This document shows, one piece after another, positions 41,701 to 54,740 of a stretch of 64,000 nucleotides of DNA. The position numbers and the translations under genes were made by a program. The notes under the pieces are model-generated. The model searched no databases and was not told the origin of the DNA. It was given only the letters and a program-made list of their open reading frames with translations. This DNA comes from Silurus meridionalis (lineage: Eukaryota > Chordata > Actinopteri > Siluriformes > Siluridae): contig NC_060885.1 in assembly GCF_014805685.1 (NCBI RefSeq), forward strand, positions 17,613,632 through 17,677,631, written 5' to 3'. Within the stretch, counting starts at the first letter, position 1. Every line of letters starts with the position of its first letter.

Positions 41701-44700
41701 TGTCAGGTGTACAATACAAAAAATATAATTTGTCTAAGTAGCAGCAAACCTACATTACATTATTAATGTTGTTCATTCCTCTTCAAAAATATAATTTAGG
41801 ACCAGATTGACAAGAACAAGAATATAATTATATAAACACTGCATTTTCAGATATTTAGAAATGAATGGATACAATGTTCTCTCTATACACTAATATAATA
41901 AAAACCCTGCCGTTACTATAACAACATCCTAACAATAGGCAGCAGTACTAGCACAACAGCAAAAGCATCAGCCCAGACAGCAAACTGACTGTCACTACCC
42001 TTGAATGTTCCATCATTATTCTACTGCATATGAGCAATGCATTTAAGAACGCAACCTGAGAAAGCAAAGCAAGTTTCATTAAGAGACCACATGGTCAAAA
42101 CATTTAAAACAGCCTGTAAATGAGACAAATGCAATAGAGAAACATTTAAAATGGCAAATCTACACAGCTATGGATTTTGACAATGAACCTTAAAATAGAA
42201 AAAGCTTACCTGTGGAGTCTCCACAGAACCGGATAAAGGCATTGCCGATCTCCACCAAGAGAGAGTAAGCATTTTTGCGCGCCCCGATAGAAACTTCTTT
42301 CGTGCAAATTATAACCTGACAAGACATTAACGTATTATGAACATCCTGACACACAGAACGAGAGAAGGGAAAAAGAAACCTGCAGTGTGTAAGTTACCTC
42401 AGGAAGAAGTGCTGTGATGAAGTCCTCGTGCTCCTTATTTAGCTGCTTCACAATATGACTGAGGCACTTCAGTCTGGGCTGTACAAAAAAAGAATAAATA
42501 AAAGTCACCTTCAGAACATGTGTGGATGTTTTAGCAGTACTGGGTTAACATTTTGACAGTAATGTTCCCAGAGCTCATACCCTTTTGGCAGGTGAGGATG
42601 CGTTCTTCAGATTGTCCAAAAGGACCACCTTTAGCTGTTCCAGATTAGCCAAGACGAAGCGCTTACATGGCTCTCTTTCTCCTCCGCACATCTCCTCCAA
42701 CACCCGGTACGCTTTCTTCTGAATACCAGAGTTCTTACTCTGAGCAAACAGACACAAACAAAAACATTTACCACATTTGGCAGACGTCTTTATCCAGGGC
42801 GACTTACAACTGAGCAGTTGAGGTTTATGGGCCTTGCTTAAGGGCCCAGCAGTGGCAGCTTTGTGGTGCTAGGATTTGAACTGGTAACCTTCCGATCCAA
42901 AGTCCAATGCTTTTACCGCTGAGCAACCACCTCCCCCAAACGTTAGCAACAGCAATAAATGAAATAAAATCAAAAGATATCTGTGAGGCATACCTCCAAA
43001 TAGGGCTTGATTTGTTCGTATGTGTGCGTCATTGCCTCCTCGTCCACAAATGCAGACATTGCTACCACTAAATCCATCACTGTTAGCCTGGGGAAAATGA
43101 ATAGCAATTGGATACACTTATAGAATCATGTTTAGATACAAGTTATTTAATTAAATTCACATTTCTAAAATTGTACATTTTTCTTATTTACAGATGAATT
43201 TTAACAGCCTTCTTTATAAATGCTACATTTAATTAATATTTCATTCTTTAGAAGTAAAATATAAGCCAGATGTTATGTGTGAAACATGGAGTGTGGATTT
43301 ACCGGGTAAACTCAGTGCTGTCAGGGCTGCTGAGCCTCTCCAAGGCTTTTTGCAGAAAAGAGCCTACCATCTGAAAATAATAATAAATAAACAAAAAATA
43401 GACACCATTATTAAAAATTATTTCTTATTCAGTAGAATATCAATTTTGCATACATGTTTCAATAAATCAGGTAGAGTATAAGATAAAAAAAAAAAATAAA
43501 TAAATGTGAGCTACCTTGTGGTCAGAGACTGTCAGGTAAGCTCTGATGGTGTCCAGCACAGCCAGCCTGGATGGGTCACTTTCCCCAGGTGCAAGCTGCT
43601 GTGTGTGCACGTTAAACAGAATGGGCAAAAAGTTCTTAGCAAAGCGGCCCACTTCTGCCTTCTCCTCCTCTGCAGCAAAGAACAAACAGCATCATTATTA
43701 ATCTGTAGTGTACGAGTATACAGAAATACACATAAAAACCCAATATTCACAAGGTCACATTAGTAAGCTGGACTTGTTTGAGCATGATATTCCCACAAAC
43801 AGTAAATATACTGCAGCTCCTATACTAATACAGTAATATCTTTTCCGGTTCAGGAAATTGTGCTCAAGTGGAAAGGTAAGGATTGGCTTTAACAAGTAAG
43901 ATGGTATTGACCTGTCTCACAGCTTTTGTGGATTAGTGTGCGCAGGGCTTGGTAGATGCACATGCGGAGATCAGGGCGCTCAGTGATAGCCATACCCAGC
44001 GAGCGGGCAATGCTCTTAAATGAACTAACCAAGTCTGTGGGCTTGGTGCAGAACCCAGGAAGCATCGTCCATATCTGTGGGACAAAATGTATGACATGAT
44101 TTAAAAATAATAATAATAACAACAAGCAAATCATAACTCTGTAAATCATAACCAGGTGCATGGAGTGGTACACTGTTACCTGCAAATCTAATGTTTGATA
44201 AACTTTTGCCACCAGCTTCTGTCCAGTCTTCTCCAATTCAACTGCTAAAAATATAAATCCAGAGTTAGAAAACCTGCTAATGACAACATTATAAAAGCAA
44301 CTTCTAAAGATGTGTGCATGCCCTTTTTATAAACACACTACACACACCTCTCTGTTTTAGTGTGGCTCCCAGGGGAAGGAAGTATGAGGTAAAGAATTCC
44401 AGCTGAGTGTTCTTTACATTGTCTCTGATAACTGGTATAAGCCAGCTGCGTGGAAACTCCAGGTCATCACTGGGGGGAAAGGAGAAAGAAAAAAACCCAA
44501 AAACTCAGAACACATGATAACACACTTATTACTAATATCGTTAATGCAGGAACCTAGTAACACAAAAGGGACAGTTTAGATCGGGGTTTTGGTATGTAAT
44601 AATGCAGTAAATATGACTGCCAGTATCAGGTAAGTTAAGGACCACAATATAAACAGAGCAATTAAAAAAATGTTTTTACTTATTTTTCATTCTTTTTATA

Positions 44701-47700
44701 ATATATCCTAAACCACCTGCAACACGGTCGTTTCTTTCTGCCCAGTCTCCATCATGTTTCCCCTAAACTTATTGTGCATTATTATTATTAAATTGTTTTT
44801 TTTTTTTCCTTGAAGACAAGCAGCACACCTACAAAAATATCAGACAGAATGCCAGATAGCATGTATTTAAGAATATAATAATGTATTTAGGACAACAGAA
44901 AGGTCTAGCTCTTTTATTTGGTACTCAGTTACTACTTAGTACAGCTCATACTCAGTTAGAACGGTTACAGTCACTGATGCAACAACTAATCGATAAAATC
45001 AATAATAATCGATAAGGAAATTTGTTGTCAACGAATGCAGTTGACTTGCAATTTGAGCAGCTCTAGATTTGCAAGTCAAGACAGCAAGATAACACATCCG
45101 CTTGCAAAATGGCGGTGAGTAAAGGGTCAACCAGGAGCAGGAATAGAAAACAAACTGGAGTCACGGATGAAGGTGAAATCAGTATGGTAAACAAAAACTA
45201 TATAATCCTCATTGTGTAAAAATGGTATAGTTTAATTAAGTGATACTGTATGAACTGATTGTTTGCTAACTTCAGGACAGTCGCACTGGATCTGTTCTGG
45301 TGTGATTTGCGAGCATCACGTTGCACAATCAGTTCGCTTGTGACAGTGATGATTCAATTAAAACTGTGCGAACAAACAATAAATAAAAACTGCAAATAAC
45401 AGCAGCCGCAAACGCTAAAAATTTTTGTCGCTGTTGTGGTTTTAGCAAATGTTTATGCATTTGTACAGCATTGCAAATTTTTTCCTCTCTTTTAATCAAT
45501 CCTGTTAGCTTTCGGCGTTTCTCCATTACATTCTCTTTTTAAAGTTTTAACTTTATTTAATAAAGTTTATTTACCCTTCTGGGATTATAACCCACTTTGG
45601 GTTAAAGTGCAATCAGAAACAACAAGCCAAAAATACAAGATGGCAGCCCTGCCATTGTAAATTGTGAAAATAGAACGTAACATAACATTAAAATGAGCAA
45701 ACCTACAAAGAAAAATGTTTTATGAGTGTTTAAATGTGGAACATGATTGAAAATGCACCTGAGGTTTTGAGTGATTTTGCCTTTACTTTTCTCCAAAACT
45801 CCACAGTAAAATAAGATCAAATTTAAGAGAGTAATAGACAGGGACACTGTAAATAAAAATAATTTGAAAGATTGAGCAAACCTATAAAGAAAAATGTTTT
45901 ATGAGTGTTTGAATGTGGAACATGGTTAAAAATGCAGTGATGCTTGGAGTGATTTTGCCTTTACTTTTCTTAAAAACTCCACAGTAAAATGACTGTTTAT
46001 AACAGGGGTGGGGGGGCTGAGTTCGTTCGAAACTACGGGAGCCCAGAGGGGAGCGTCGGCGGACATTAAAGAGAAAACTGATTTTTATTAAAACAGATCG
46101 ATGTAAACTACACATTCGAGTTAATCGATAAAATCGATTTATCGCCCAGCCCTAGCATATATCATTTAATTATTATTCAAAATTTAATTCCAGATAACAG
46201 AAAGAAACAAGCCAGCATGAGGGAATTTGTTGAAAGGAGACAGACATACCCCATGCACTCCTCGCACAAGCAGCCACTATAAGCTTAAATATAAATCTCA
46301 ATTATACAGTTAAACTCAATATGTGGCTTTTGCATTTTTTAAAGTACACTTTTATAAATAAATACCCTGAATTACGGTTCTATATAGTTATAATAAGCAA
46401 AACAGCTTCTTACATTTTTTTATGCAATTAATCAGGAATTTTTTTAATAAAATATTATTATTAATAATAATTGTCCGATTAATTGGTTATCAAAATAACT
46501 GTTAGTTGCAGATCTATATGTAGCTGCTTGGAATTATTATTTAACAAACATCCCAGTCTGCCCAGTCATCTACAATTAAACAGTACAACTTTGATTCTAT
46601 GGTGATGACTTACTCTATCCCTGTGATGAGAAGTGGGACAGCATTGAGGACCACCTGTGGGCCCATGCTCTCCACTGCACCTCCTACTGCCAAATCCAAC
46701 TCTCCACAGAATGGGAACTGTGGTGTGGCACGCAGGTCACTTAAAGACTGCAGACTCTGTGACGTAAAACGCACAGGAAAAAATTTGTGTAAATGGGAAA
46801 CAGAGAATTAACAAAGAATCAGCTAAATAAATAGCACTTATTTAATTCAATAATTAACACACTGTTTAACTGAAAACTGGCAACATTCCAGTGAAAATAT
46901 TAATACCCAAAGCAATAATTAAACCAGCCTTACCTTCACCATAACAGGATGAGCCTGTTTCCCTGCAGCCCTGTAGAAGCAGCCAAGAACCTGCAGCACA
47001 AAAGGCCATGAAGCATGGAAGCGGTAGGACAAGCCCTCCTCCACAACACTGAAACGCAAGATGACAAACAGGAGTGAATGAGACAAAATCTTTGATCCTC
47101 TGCATAAAACTGGACTGTGTTAAATTTAGACTTGGATTATCAATACACAGTTGTAGCTGTAGTGATTATAATCATAACATAATATAACCCTAATTTGTGG
47201 TGAATATATATTGGATGAATTTTGAAAAAATACCTAAAAATACATATGTACAAATTCAGACTCACCGGAACATTTTACAGAGGTAAAGCCCATTTCCGGC
47301 AGATGCACTGGGTAGAACAGGACCGATCTCTGCCATATGAGGGGCCAGACACTCATTGATCAGGGTCTAGGATGAAAATATCCTAGTTGGCTCATGCAGA
47401 GAATAATATAGTTTGCTCTCACAGCAAGTTGATGACAGTTTATAATCTACATGGACTAAGATAAATACAGTTTTCATAGACGTATAAGCAATTGACTATT
47501 TGTAAAGAGCTTGATTGACAGACGTTCTTGTCATGGCAGCATGGCTTGTCAGACACAGCAACAGTAACTAAGGAGGGCAGGTTTTGGGAAAGACATTCCA
47601 CAAAATCGTTTAGGTCTGACCCAATACAAACATGTCCAATAATATAGTCCCACCCCTGACACTTGATTAACGACTTTTGGTGCAAGGCATCGGAAATGCA

Positions 47701-50700
47701 AATGCAAAAGGAATTGCGATTCCATTTGAGATTTGGCAGGCTACATACCCGACTCAGAGAAAATTAAAAAGCAACCGTGGCAATTAATGTTGCTATTTAA
47801 ATATGACATGGCCATAACTCGTAAGACACGGAAAATACAGCTGCGAATGGACTTTGCTTTTCCATTTGAAATTTGGCAGTTTTTTTGTGCGTTTTTTGTG
47901 AAAGCAAAAACACAAACGGTAATGCAAGATTTACAGTTATGTTTGGATAATGTCACAATTTGTGTCCACATATGGAAATGCAATTGCAAATACAATTTGG
48001 AATTCCTTTTGAATATTGTCTGGGATATCCTTCCATACAGTCGTTTTGCAATTAGACATAAATAAAACATGTTGACATTTATAATAATGGAATTCCACTC
48101 AAATTAAACAATAGTATAACTTGTTCTTTGCAAAATATAAAAAACAACATCCCTCCCCAATGAGAAACTCTCAACATAAGCAATTACTGAGGAATAGACA
48201 ATGTAGTTTTAACACTTCTTTAATTATTATTAAATATACAACTACATAATGATGTACAGTCAACCCCCGATAATTCACGGCTCGGAAAATCTGTGGGTTC
48301 TCATTTGGAACCTAACTGACAGCAAGTTGCGGATTATCTTAAAATTAGCGGGAATCCGCAGCAGGGCCGAATGTTCAGGAGCGTTAGGAATAACACTATT
48401 TGTATGTAAACATGTGCCAAATCAAACATGCGGATGGTCCGCTGTGGCAACCCCTAATAGGAGAAGCCGAAAGAAAGTGTGTGGGGGTGTGTGTATGTAT
48501 TTTATTATGTATTAAAGTGCCAATGTCTAGATGAATTCACTAAGGTACTATAGAGGCTGCAGGGGTGCGTCTAATATTCATGGATTTTCGGAACTCGCAA
48601 GAACGTCTTAGAACGAGAGTTCCTGGGGACAGTTATAAAACCACTGGTGTTGCTGTCACAACTGGTACATCAAAATAGTACTCAACAGAGATGGTACACC
48701 TTTAGAGAGCCTAATTGCTAACTCAGATTACGACTAATTGCAATCGTATTAAAAAAAAAAAAACACATAAAAGTGTCTAAAGCATTTATAACCTACCTTC
48801 AGAGTTTGTGTGGCAGCAGAGACGACCTGTGTGTGTGGGGAAAGGAGACAGGACATGGAAGCGGAAAACAGACGAGGAAGGTGACCCAGACTCAAAGCGC
48901 TCTGCAAGCTAAACACAACAGATTTCAGCTTTTATTTACTTACTGAACCACACAGTATAGAAATGCATGATTCCAATACTTGAAAGAGAACAGTACCTGG
49001 ATAAATGAACGTGGGCTTTCTCCATAACAGCAAGCCACGCTAGCAGTGGCTGCAAATCATTTTCACTGGGGATGTAGTCATACAAAGCCTGGCAGAACGA
49101 AAAAGAAAGTTAAGACAGTATAATAATTGAACAAGTAAGTAAGTAAATAAATTAATCTCTGGAGAAATATAATTGCATACAATGACACATGTGAGTCAGA
49201 TTTACCGTTATAATCTGGGCATTGAGCTCTGCAGACATAGCTGAGGGGTTTGGTTTTCCGCTGAAGAGTTTGTGAAATGCCTGCATCGCGCTGGCTGTCA
49301 CAAGCTTTTTAACAAGAGAGAAAAATATAACTTGTGTACAAGTCTACATTACAGTATAACTATTTCAGTATGTACAAAGCAACTGCAAATAGTGATGTCT
49401 TCTCACCACATGACTCAGGGTCATCACACGAAGAAGAGTCTCACAGCAAGACTTCACTGAGCTGTGAGGAAATGCAGTAATCAGCTCTTTCAGAAGCCCC
49501 AGCACATGCAGTGTGGTCGTATCTTCCTTGCTGCCTATTAAAATAATGCAGGAAGATTGATGTGCGGAGATACGCTACATTTAAATCAAACCTCAAAAAC
49601 TGAGGGACTGAGACATGCCAAAGGGAATGCACTGATACCAGCCTACCTCCTGCCTGCTCCATCTCTTTAATGCAGTACTTGGCTGTGGTAATGGCAGCGG
49701 GGTGATGGTTGGGAGCATTATCTCCAAACATGCAGTCGCTGCCACGCAGGATGGCGCACACTCCCTGCTGCGCTGCTTTACGCACCTGCAACACAATTAA
49801 GAAACAAATTAAGAATTTATCAAAACAATTACTTGTGATAGATTAGGCGCATACAGTGCAGAGTTGCAATGCTAAGAAACTAAGGAGTATATTATTATCG
49901 AATGAAGGCAGACACCCATTTGACGTCACATGACCAAGAAACAACTACAGACACTTTTCTGTAGCCTATTGGCAATGAGATTATCTGCAGTGGTTCACTT
50001 TGCACAAACTGTTCCAAAAGGAATTTAGCAGTGTGTAAACAGGGAAGTCTAGAGAGCTAATCAGACTGCAATCTCCAAGAGTCTGGAGCTTGTGGTCAGA
50101 AATGCATGCAAAACACCAAACATGGATGGAAATTGGCTGGAGAATGCCCAGACTGGACCACTCTTTACAATTGTGACATCAAACCTTGAGGTAGCAACAA
50201 GAGCAAAAGTCCGTGTTTCGTTTCACTTCTTTCAGCCAGGAACAGAAAGATGAGTCTGCAGTGGGCTTAAGAACAATGAACAGGGGAAGACTGGGAAAAC
50301 AGTCTGGTCAGATGAACACCTTTGGGATGTGGCAGAATGGGAGATTTGCAGCATTAATCACTGGGTATTGCATGATACAATTCAGTCAACAAGAACCTGA
50401 ATTTCAAGGGAATGTTTTAAGATTTTGCAAAATTGATGCAATGAACAATTAAGACTGTTTTGTGAGCAAAGAGAGGCCCAATCCAGTATTAGTATAATTT
50501 TTCTAAAAAAATGTATGAGTGTATGTCATGGTACATATGGTTTTCTGTACCACTGATAATGCATATATAAACCCTGCAACCATTCATAATTTGTCAGTAG
50601 TGTAGCTTACAATTTAGTGTTTTTCTGGTCAATGTCTGACTTGTTACACTCTACCCACATGTAATAACAGCGGGTCTTCATCTTTTTTGTTAGACTGATA

Positions 50701-50859
50701 TTTATTCTGTGTCAAAGGGTTGTGGGAAGTATTACTTTTCTACACTCCTTTTTCTTGTCACAGCATACCCATACCAGCTGCCAAAAAGTGTCTTTTGCAA
50801 TCTAGGCAATATTGACTATACAGGAAAATATCAATAAACATTTTTCTATGCTATGAGAT

Positions 50860-50919
<60 letters not shown>

Positions 50920-53279
50920 AAGTCTTTGAAATGCTAACCTTTGGCTTGGAATGGACAGTGAAGCTGAGTAGGCCATGATACACCTGCAGAGTAGATGGAT
51001 AACTCCACACAGAGAGATCCTGCTTCCTCAGCAAAGTGGCCAGACAAGACAAGATCTGCAAAAAGATATAATTGGATTTAATGTTCTTTAGATTTATTCA
51101 TGAAACATTCATAGGACAAATGAGAAAACTAGCAATGTGGCAATTGTGGCATAGTATCCTCTTATTTTCAACTTTGTGATGGCAAATAAATCTACCGTAA
51201 TTTCCGGACTATAAAGCAAACCCTTATATAAGCCGAATTTGACAAAGATTTTTATTTTTACATTTTATGACTTAGACATACTATTAAACTGAAGACATAT
51301 AACAAACCCTTATTCAGGTAGGTTTATGCAGAATATATAACAATAAAATATAAAATATTACAAACTTCACTCTGCATTTATTTTTGTTTCCATTAAAATT
51401 GAAAAGTGAGAATGACAAGCCTCTGGTCAAACAACACAAACATATTTCCAGATTCAGTTTAATAAAACCACCAATTAATGCTATTAAAGTGGGTTATAGA
51501 ATTTATTGTTTTGTTTTGTTAACTATTGCCTCACAGATAGCTTTCTCTTCCTCTTTTTTTAATATACTATATCTTTTAACTAGTTCATACACACAATTTT
51601 GGTATGTGTTCATACAGAGAAGACATTTGTGGACATTAGAATGCAAGAAATATCACAATATAGAACATACCCATCGAACACAAGACACACAGTCAGCAGT
51701 GGCTTGTTTAGACATGACATCCATAAAGGCCTTCGCTGTGTCTGAGAATTTCTTTATCAACACTGGAGCAGGCACCCTACAGTCAGAGAAATCACGTTAA
51801 AAAAAATAGCAATGCACAATTCACTCCCATATTAATAAACATGATCACGCTAATTGTTTTTTTCAAAAAGGTCTAGTCCCTATGCAAAGCTCAACTTTAC
51901 TGTCTTTCAAATTATGCTAATTTTATGGACTGAATATTCACTTCTATTTGCAAAGTGCTTTTAATGACAGACAATGTTGAAAAGCAGCTTTAAAGAATTA
52001 AATAAATTACAAATATAACCTTTAAATCTATAAGGTTTATGAATAATAACGTAAGCATGACAAACCTTTTCATTACCAGGCTGAGTAGGTAGGCAACAGC
52101 AGCCAGAGACTCACTGCTCTCGACTGCCTCAAGGGTCGTCATCTAATAAAAGAACGTTTTTGTGGCCGGTTTACAAACTTGGCAGCACCAAGAAATATTT
52201 TGAAAATCAATTTACTAAGTCTTCGGGTACAAAACAAAAAATAAAAGTCAGTGATTATGTTAAAGCATTTTACTTCAATAAGTAAATAAATAAAATAACT
52301 CTTTGTTTTACTAAACTGGTTAATTATGTTTGCATTTGAGACCCACCAAAGCAGCAAAGTATTCCGTCTCTGTCTCCTTTCCCCCTTGAGAGCGAATCAC
52401 TTCCGTAACAGCTGCCAGTACAGCACAGATCTATATAACAAACAGCATGTATTTTAGATGCATTAAATGCACAAACAGATGCATTCAATAACTGCAATTA
52501 TATCTGAGGCAAACCTCTTTGTGTGCAGCAGAGTTGGACTCCCAGTATCGCTGAACTTTTCTAAATGTCAGATTTGAACAATCAGACAGTCCACTCAGAA
52601 ATGTGCCTGATGTCCTCTCAGTGAGGGCTGTGGTCTCCTCCATGGCATCCTCCAAACCATCTTTCTTTCTTCCCAGAGAACCCGTCTGAAGCTCATTATG
52701 GAGTTTTAAAGCATCGACCGTAAGATCACTTTTTTCTGAAAACAAACAAAAAAATAATAATAAATAAACAAATAAATAAAAACAATAACAGCATGGTATG
52801 CACAAAACTGTCACTGTAATGAAAAAAGTGCATGTATATGTCGTTTATCTATAGAATACGTATAACTTGAAACATACACAACTGCAACGTGAAATAAATA
52901 ACACATTGAGTCTAACAGGGCCTTGCATATTTCAACCAAAACATTATAACTGGTAGTTTTTAACTGCATGAAAATGAATAAAGTAACAACTTCGTTGGGT
53001 CAATTGCCAAATTATACAATGTTACGTGTTAAGAAGTAAATATAAAGCAAACTGTCGGTGTGATTTTTAACTAAAATTACCCACGTGTACACGAGGGTCT
53101 GCCCATTTAACTGCATAAACACATCTTGGCTAACTTTTACCTATGGGCCGGCTGAAAAACCGGCTTCTGGCAGCTTGTCGATATCGACTCGTCTGTGGGT
53201 TTGAATCGCTGCTGTGTCCTTTCTTCCATCGCTTTAATTTCTGAGCGGTTCCAGAGCGAAGTTTACCGGATTTCACCAT
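38763..53279 (-). CDS. rrp12: RRP12-like ribosomal RNA processing protein
   Basis: Nucleolar HEAT/ARM-repeat protein needed for ribosomal subunit maturation and export (family knowledge). 34 exons, minus strand: 53279-53141, 52735-52515, 52430-52347, 52142-52066, 51776-51671, 51055-50939, 49785-49647, 49534-49407, 49304-49206, 49088-48997, 48908-48797, 47366-47266, 47048-46934, 46756-46614, 44469-44348, 44244-44180, 44074-43912, 43669-43515, 43370-43303, 43087-42994, 42739-42581, 42478-42398, 42315-42210, 41587-41480, 41388-41231, 41124-41033, 40936-40778, 40601-40435, 40308-40198, 39888-39842, 39757-39682, 39570-39503, 39033-38951, 38865-38763. They sum to 3858 nt, 1,285 aa, all phases consistent; human RRP12 is about 1,297. 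N-terminus: [10 protein letters not shown] then [15 protein letters not shown]. Further family blocks: [73 protein letters not shown]. Then an acidic DSDDSEDE stretch, [16 protein letters not shown], the basic DPYAYIPL and [11 protein letters not shown]. No frameshift seen. Confidence 0.96.
42765..42935 (-). mobile_element. tRNA-derived SINE in rrp12 intron 20
   Basis: Read on the minus strand: box A-like TTGCTCAGCGGTAAAAGC, GGACTTTGGATCGGAAGG, B box GGTTACCAGTTCAAATCC, core GGGCCCTTAAGCAAGG, and the tail AGTCGCCCTGGATAAAGACG then TCTGCCAAATG. It fills about two thirds of the 254-nt intron and ends about 26 nt from the exon 21 side. Same family as the copy at 55,779. Confidence 0.8.
45694..45812. 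repeat. 119-bp direct repeat, copy A
   Basis: From gagcaaacctacaaag to actccacagtaaaat; nearly identical to copy B at 45873-45991. In rrp12 intron 14, within the composite element. Confidence 0.85.
45873..45991. repeat. 119-bp direct repeat, copy B
   Basis: From gagcaaacctataaag to actccacagtaaaat; differs from copy A at scattered positions (for example cacctgaggtttt against cagtgatgcttgg). The start-to-start offset is 179 bp. Confidence 0.85.
47410..48040. mobile_element. dispersed non-autonomous repeat, copy 1 (uninterrupted)
   Basis: Shares several blocks with 55,275-57,424: gcaagttgatgacagttta (47424), the block ending cacccctgacacttgatt (47652-47669) then tgcaaggcatcggaaatgc (47681), and, inverted, 47890-48040 (gacaaattgtg-type sequence ending ggatatccttccatac). 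It lies in rrp12 intron 11, about 45 bp from exon 12. No intact coding frame. Confidence 0.6.
48428..48478 (+). mobile_element. LINE 3'-end remnant
   Basis: A short stretch, ggtccgctgtggcaacccct then gagaagccgaaagaaa, resembles the 3' end of a common fish non-LTR retrotransposon. In rrp12 intron 11. Recognised by memory of the motif only. Confidence 0.35.
50045..50520. mobile_element. decayed interspersed repeat resembling a common teleost transposon
   Basis: Phrases such as gggatgtggcagaatgggag, caagggaatgttttaagatt and ggcccaatccagtattagta resemble a repeat seen very often in fish genomes. No open frame survives. In rrp12 intron 6. The family could not be named with confidence. Confidence 0.4.
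50861..50916. repeat. (TA)n microsatellite near rrp12 exon 6 donor
   Basis: About 28 TA units starting about 22 nt inside intron 6 from the exon 6 donor (GTTAGC). Confidence 0.95.
51194..51260. mobile_element. DNA-transposon terminal fragment
   Basis: The phrase taccgtaatttccggactat followed by aaagcaaaccc and ataagccg resembles a widely dispersed vertebrate DNA-transposon terminus. Only one end is visible, in rrp12 intron 5. Confidence 0.4.
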
Positions 53280-54055
53280 TTTGCAGAGAGTAGTGATCCT
53301 TGGAGTGCTCAGCCACGCTTTCTCCCCGGCCTGAACGTCGCACTTTAGATGTCGTCATCACAGTGCGCCGTTGAAAAGCTACAGAGTGAACTGTAATTGA
53401 GAAACTGTACTGTAATCATTCAGTTTAAAAACACGAATTAATAATTATCTCCAGGTCTACATTTTCAAGTCTTATGACAATAGTTCAATTGGGAAAATAT
53501 TTTGTGTCAGCCTCCTCATACAATTGTTTTAATAAATGCTGCATGTTGTATACCTGATATTAACTAGCATTAGTTTTTAAAAGGTATAGGATTACCCTTT
53601 AATAATAAAGCACCAAAAAAATGCTTTGAGTAATTTCATTTTCTGAGGTCCAAAATTTCTGATATATTGTAATAGAACATTAATAATGCAGACATTCTAT
53701 TTGTCTGTGTTTTGTCTGTTTAGAACAAGCTTTCCTCTCTACGCTGTGCTGCTACTTTGACTAAATTGTCGTTAATTACATCACTACAAGAAGGGACATG
53801 GATAGTCAACACTCTTCCTGCACTTGTAGCATTTATACTGGTTTTGGTTATGCACACTGGGTGAAAGATTAAACAAATAGAAAAAAACTTAATTATTTTT
53901 TCCTCTGCAAATTCCTCCCACACTCAACATTCTTTACATTTAAAGAGTTTGCTAGTGTTTCAGTGCATTTAAATCCTGGTTTTGCATGAAAAACCTGCTA
54001 TACAAGTGTTCTAAATGCATTATTACATAACAGATTGTAATCATAAAAACATGGA
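53280..54055. other. rrp12 promoter side and spacer
   Basis: Immediately upstream of the rrp12 ATG there is a GC- and CpG-richer stretch (53290-53390, with gaacgtcgcac and agtgcgccgttg), the likely promoter and 5'UTR. Beyond about 53,400 the sequence is AT-rich with no recognised gene. Confidence 0.5.
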
Positions 54056-54120
54056 TTTATTTTTCTTTTCAAACTTCCATTTTACTGAGCAACAGTCTAC
54101 TAAAAGTAGCTTAGTTTATT
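54056..54120 (-). terminator. candidate polyadenylation signals of zdhhc16
   Basis: Two AATAAA on the minus strand (plus-strand tttatt at 54056-54061 and 54115-54120), 620-690 nt past the zdhhc16 stop codon. Motif-based only. Confidence 0.35.
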
Positions 54121-54740
54121 TCCAGTAAAAAAAAATTATAACTTGAACTGTTAATGAAGTTCATTCACAATAATTACGGAAGATGTATTGAATTTTTTAA
54201 TATTGGTAAAATATTTGCCAGAAAACAACATGTAACAGTAAAAGGCAAGAAAAACCCACCACCTTGTCTTTATGGTTCTTAAAAAAAAAAAGAAAACAGA
54301 CACAAATTGTTTTTGGTTATAAGAACAACTATAAACTATAAATACAACCTTTCCCCTCGAACCCAAACTGCAGTCTATGAGTCGGTGAAAATGCATATAA
54401 AGGAAAAATAAATACAGTGAGTATAAAACATGGACAACTGGTCATCATTTAGTCAGTCATAAATAATTATGATATTTGAGGGAGCACAGCTCCACTGTAT
54501 GTCACAGTTTTTTCAAAGTAATATTAAATCCCGCCTTTGGAAGTGTGCTAGATGAAAGATCATCATGATGTTAAAAAAATTCTATTATTCCATGGACAAG
54601 GTAAGTTCCCTTCATCACTGCATGTGATTTCATGTCATAGCTGTAAATCTGGGTTTGGCAGGCTGCATGATATGCAGGATCATGGATCCACTGGCAGGCA
54701 TTGACTTGTCAAACGAAATAACATCCGCTGAGACTCCAAT

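Larger units (their letters stand above)
44973..46512. mobile_element. degenerate hAT-like composite element
   Basis: The left end ctgatgcaacaactaatcg and the reverse complement of the right end (ctgcaactaacagttatt) are related inverted ends, both leading into ATCGATAA-type sequence. A second terminus at 46112-46155 (taatcgataaaatcg then cccagccctagc) shows the CAGGGCTGGG start used by fish hAT elements, so two related elements may be nested. No transposase reading frame survives. Confidence 0.5.
44470..46613 (-). other. rrp12 intron 14, largely transposon-derived
   Basis: Second largest rrp12 intron. Most of it (44973-46512) lies between two inverted, hAT-like ends. Poly-T runs near 44790 and a 119-bp internal direct duplication are also present. 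Confidence 0.6.
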
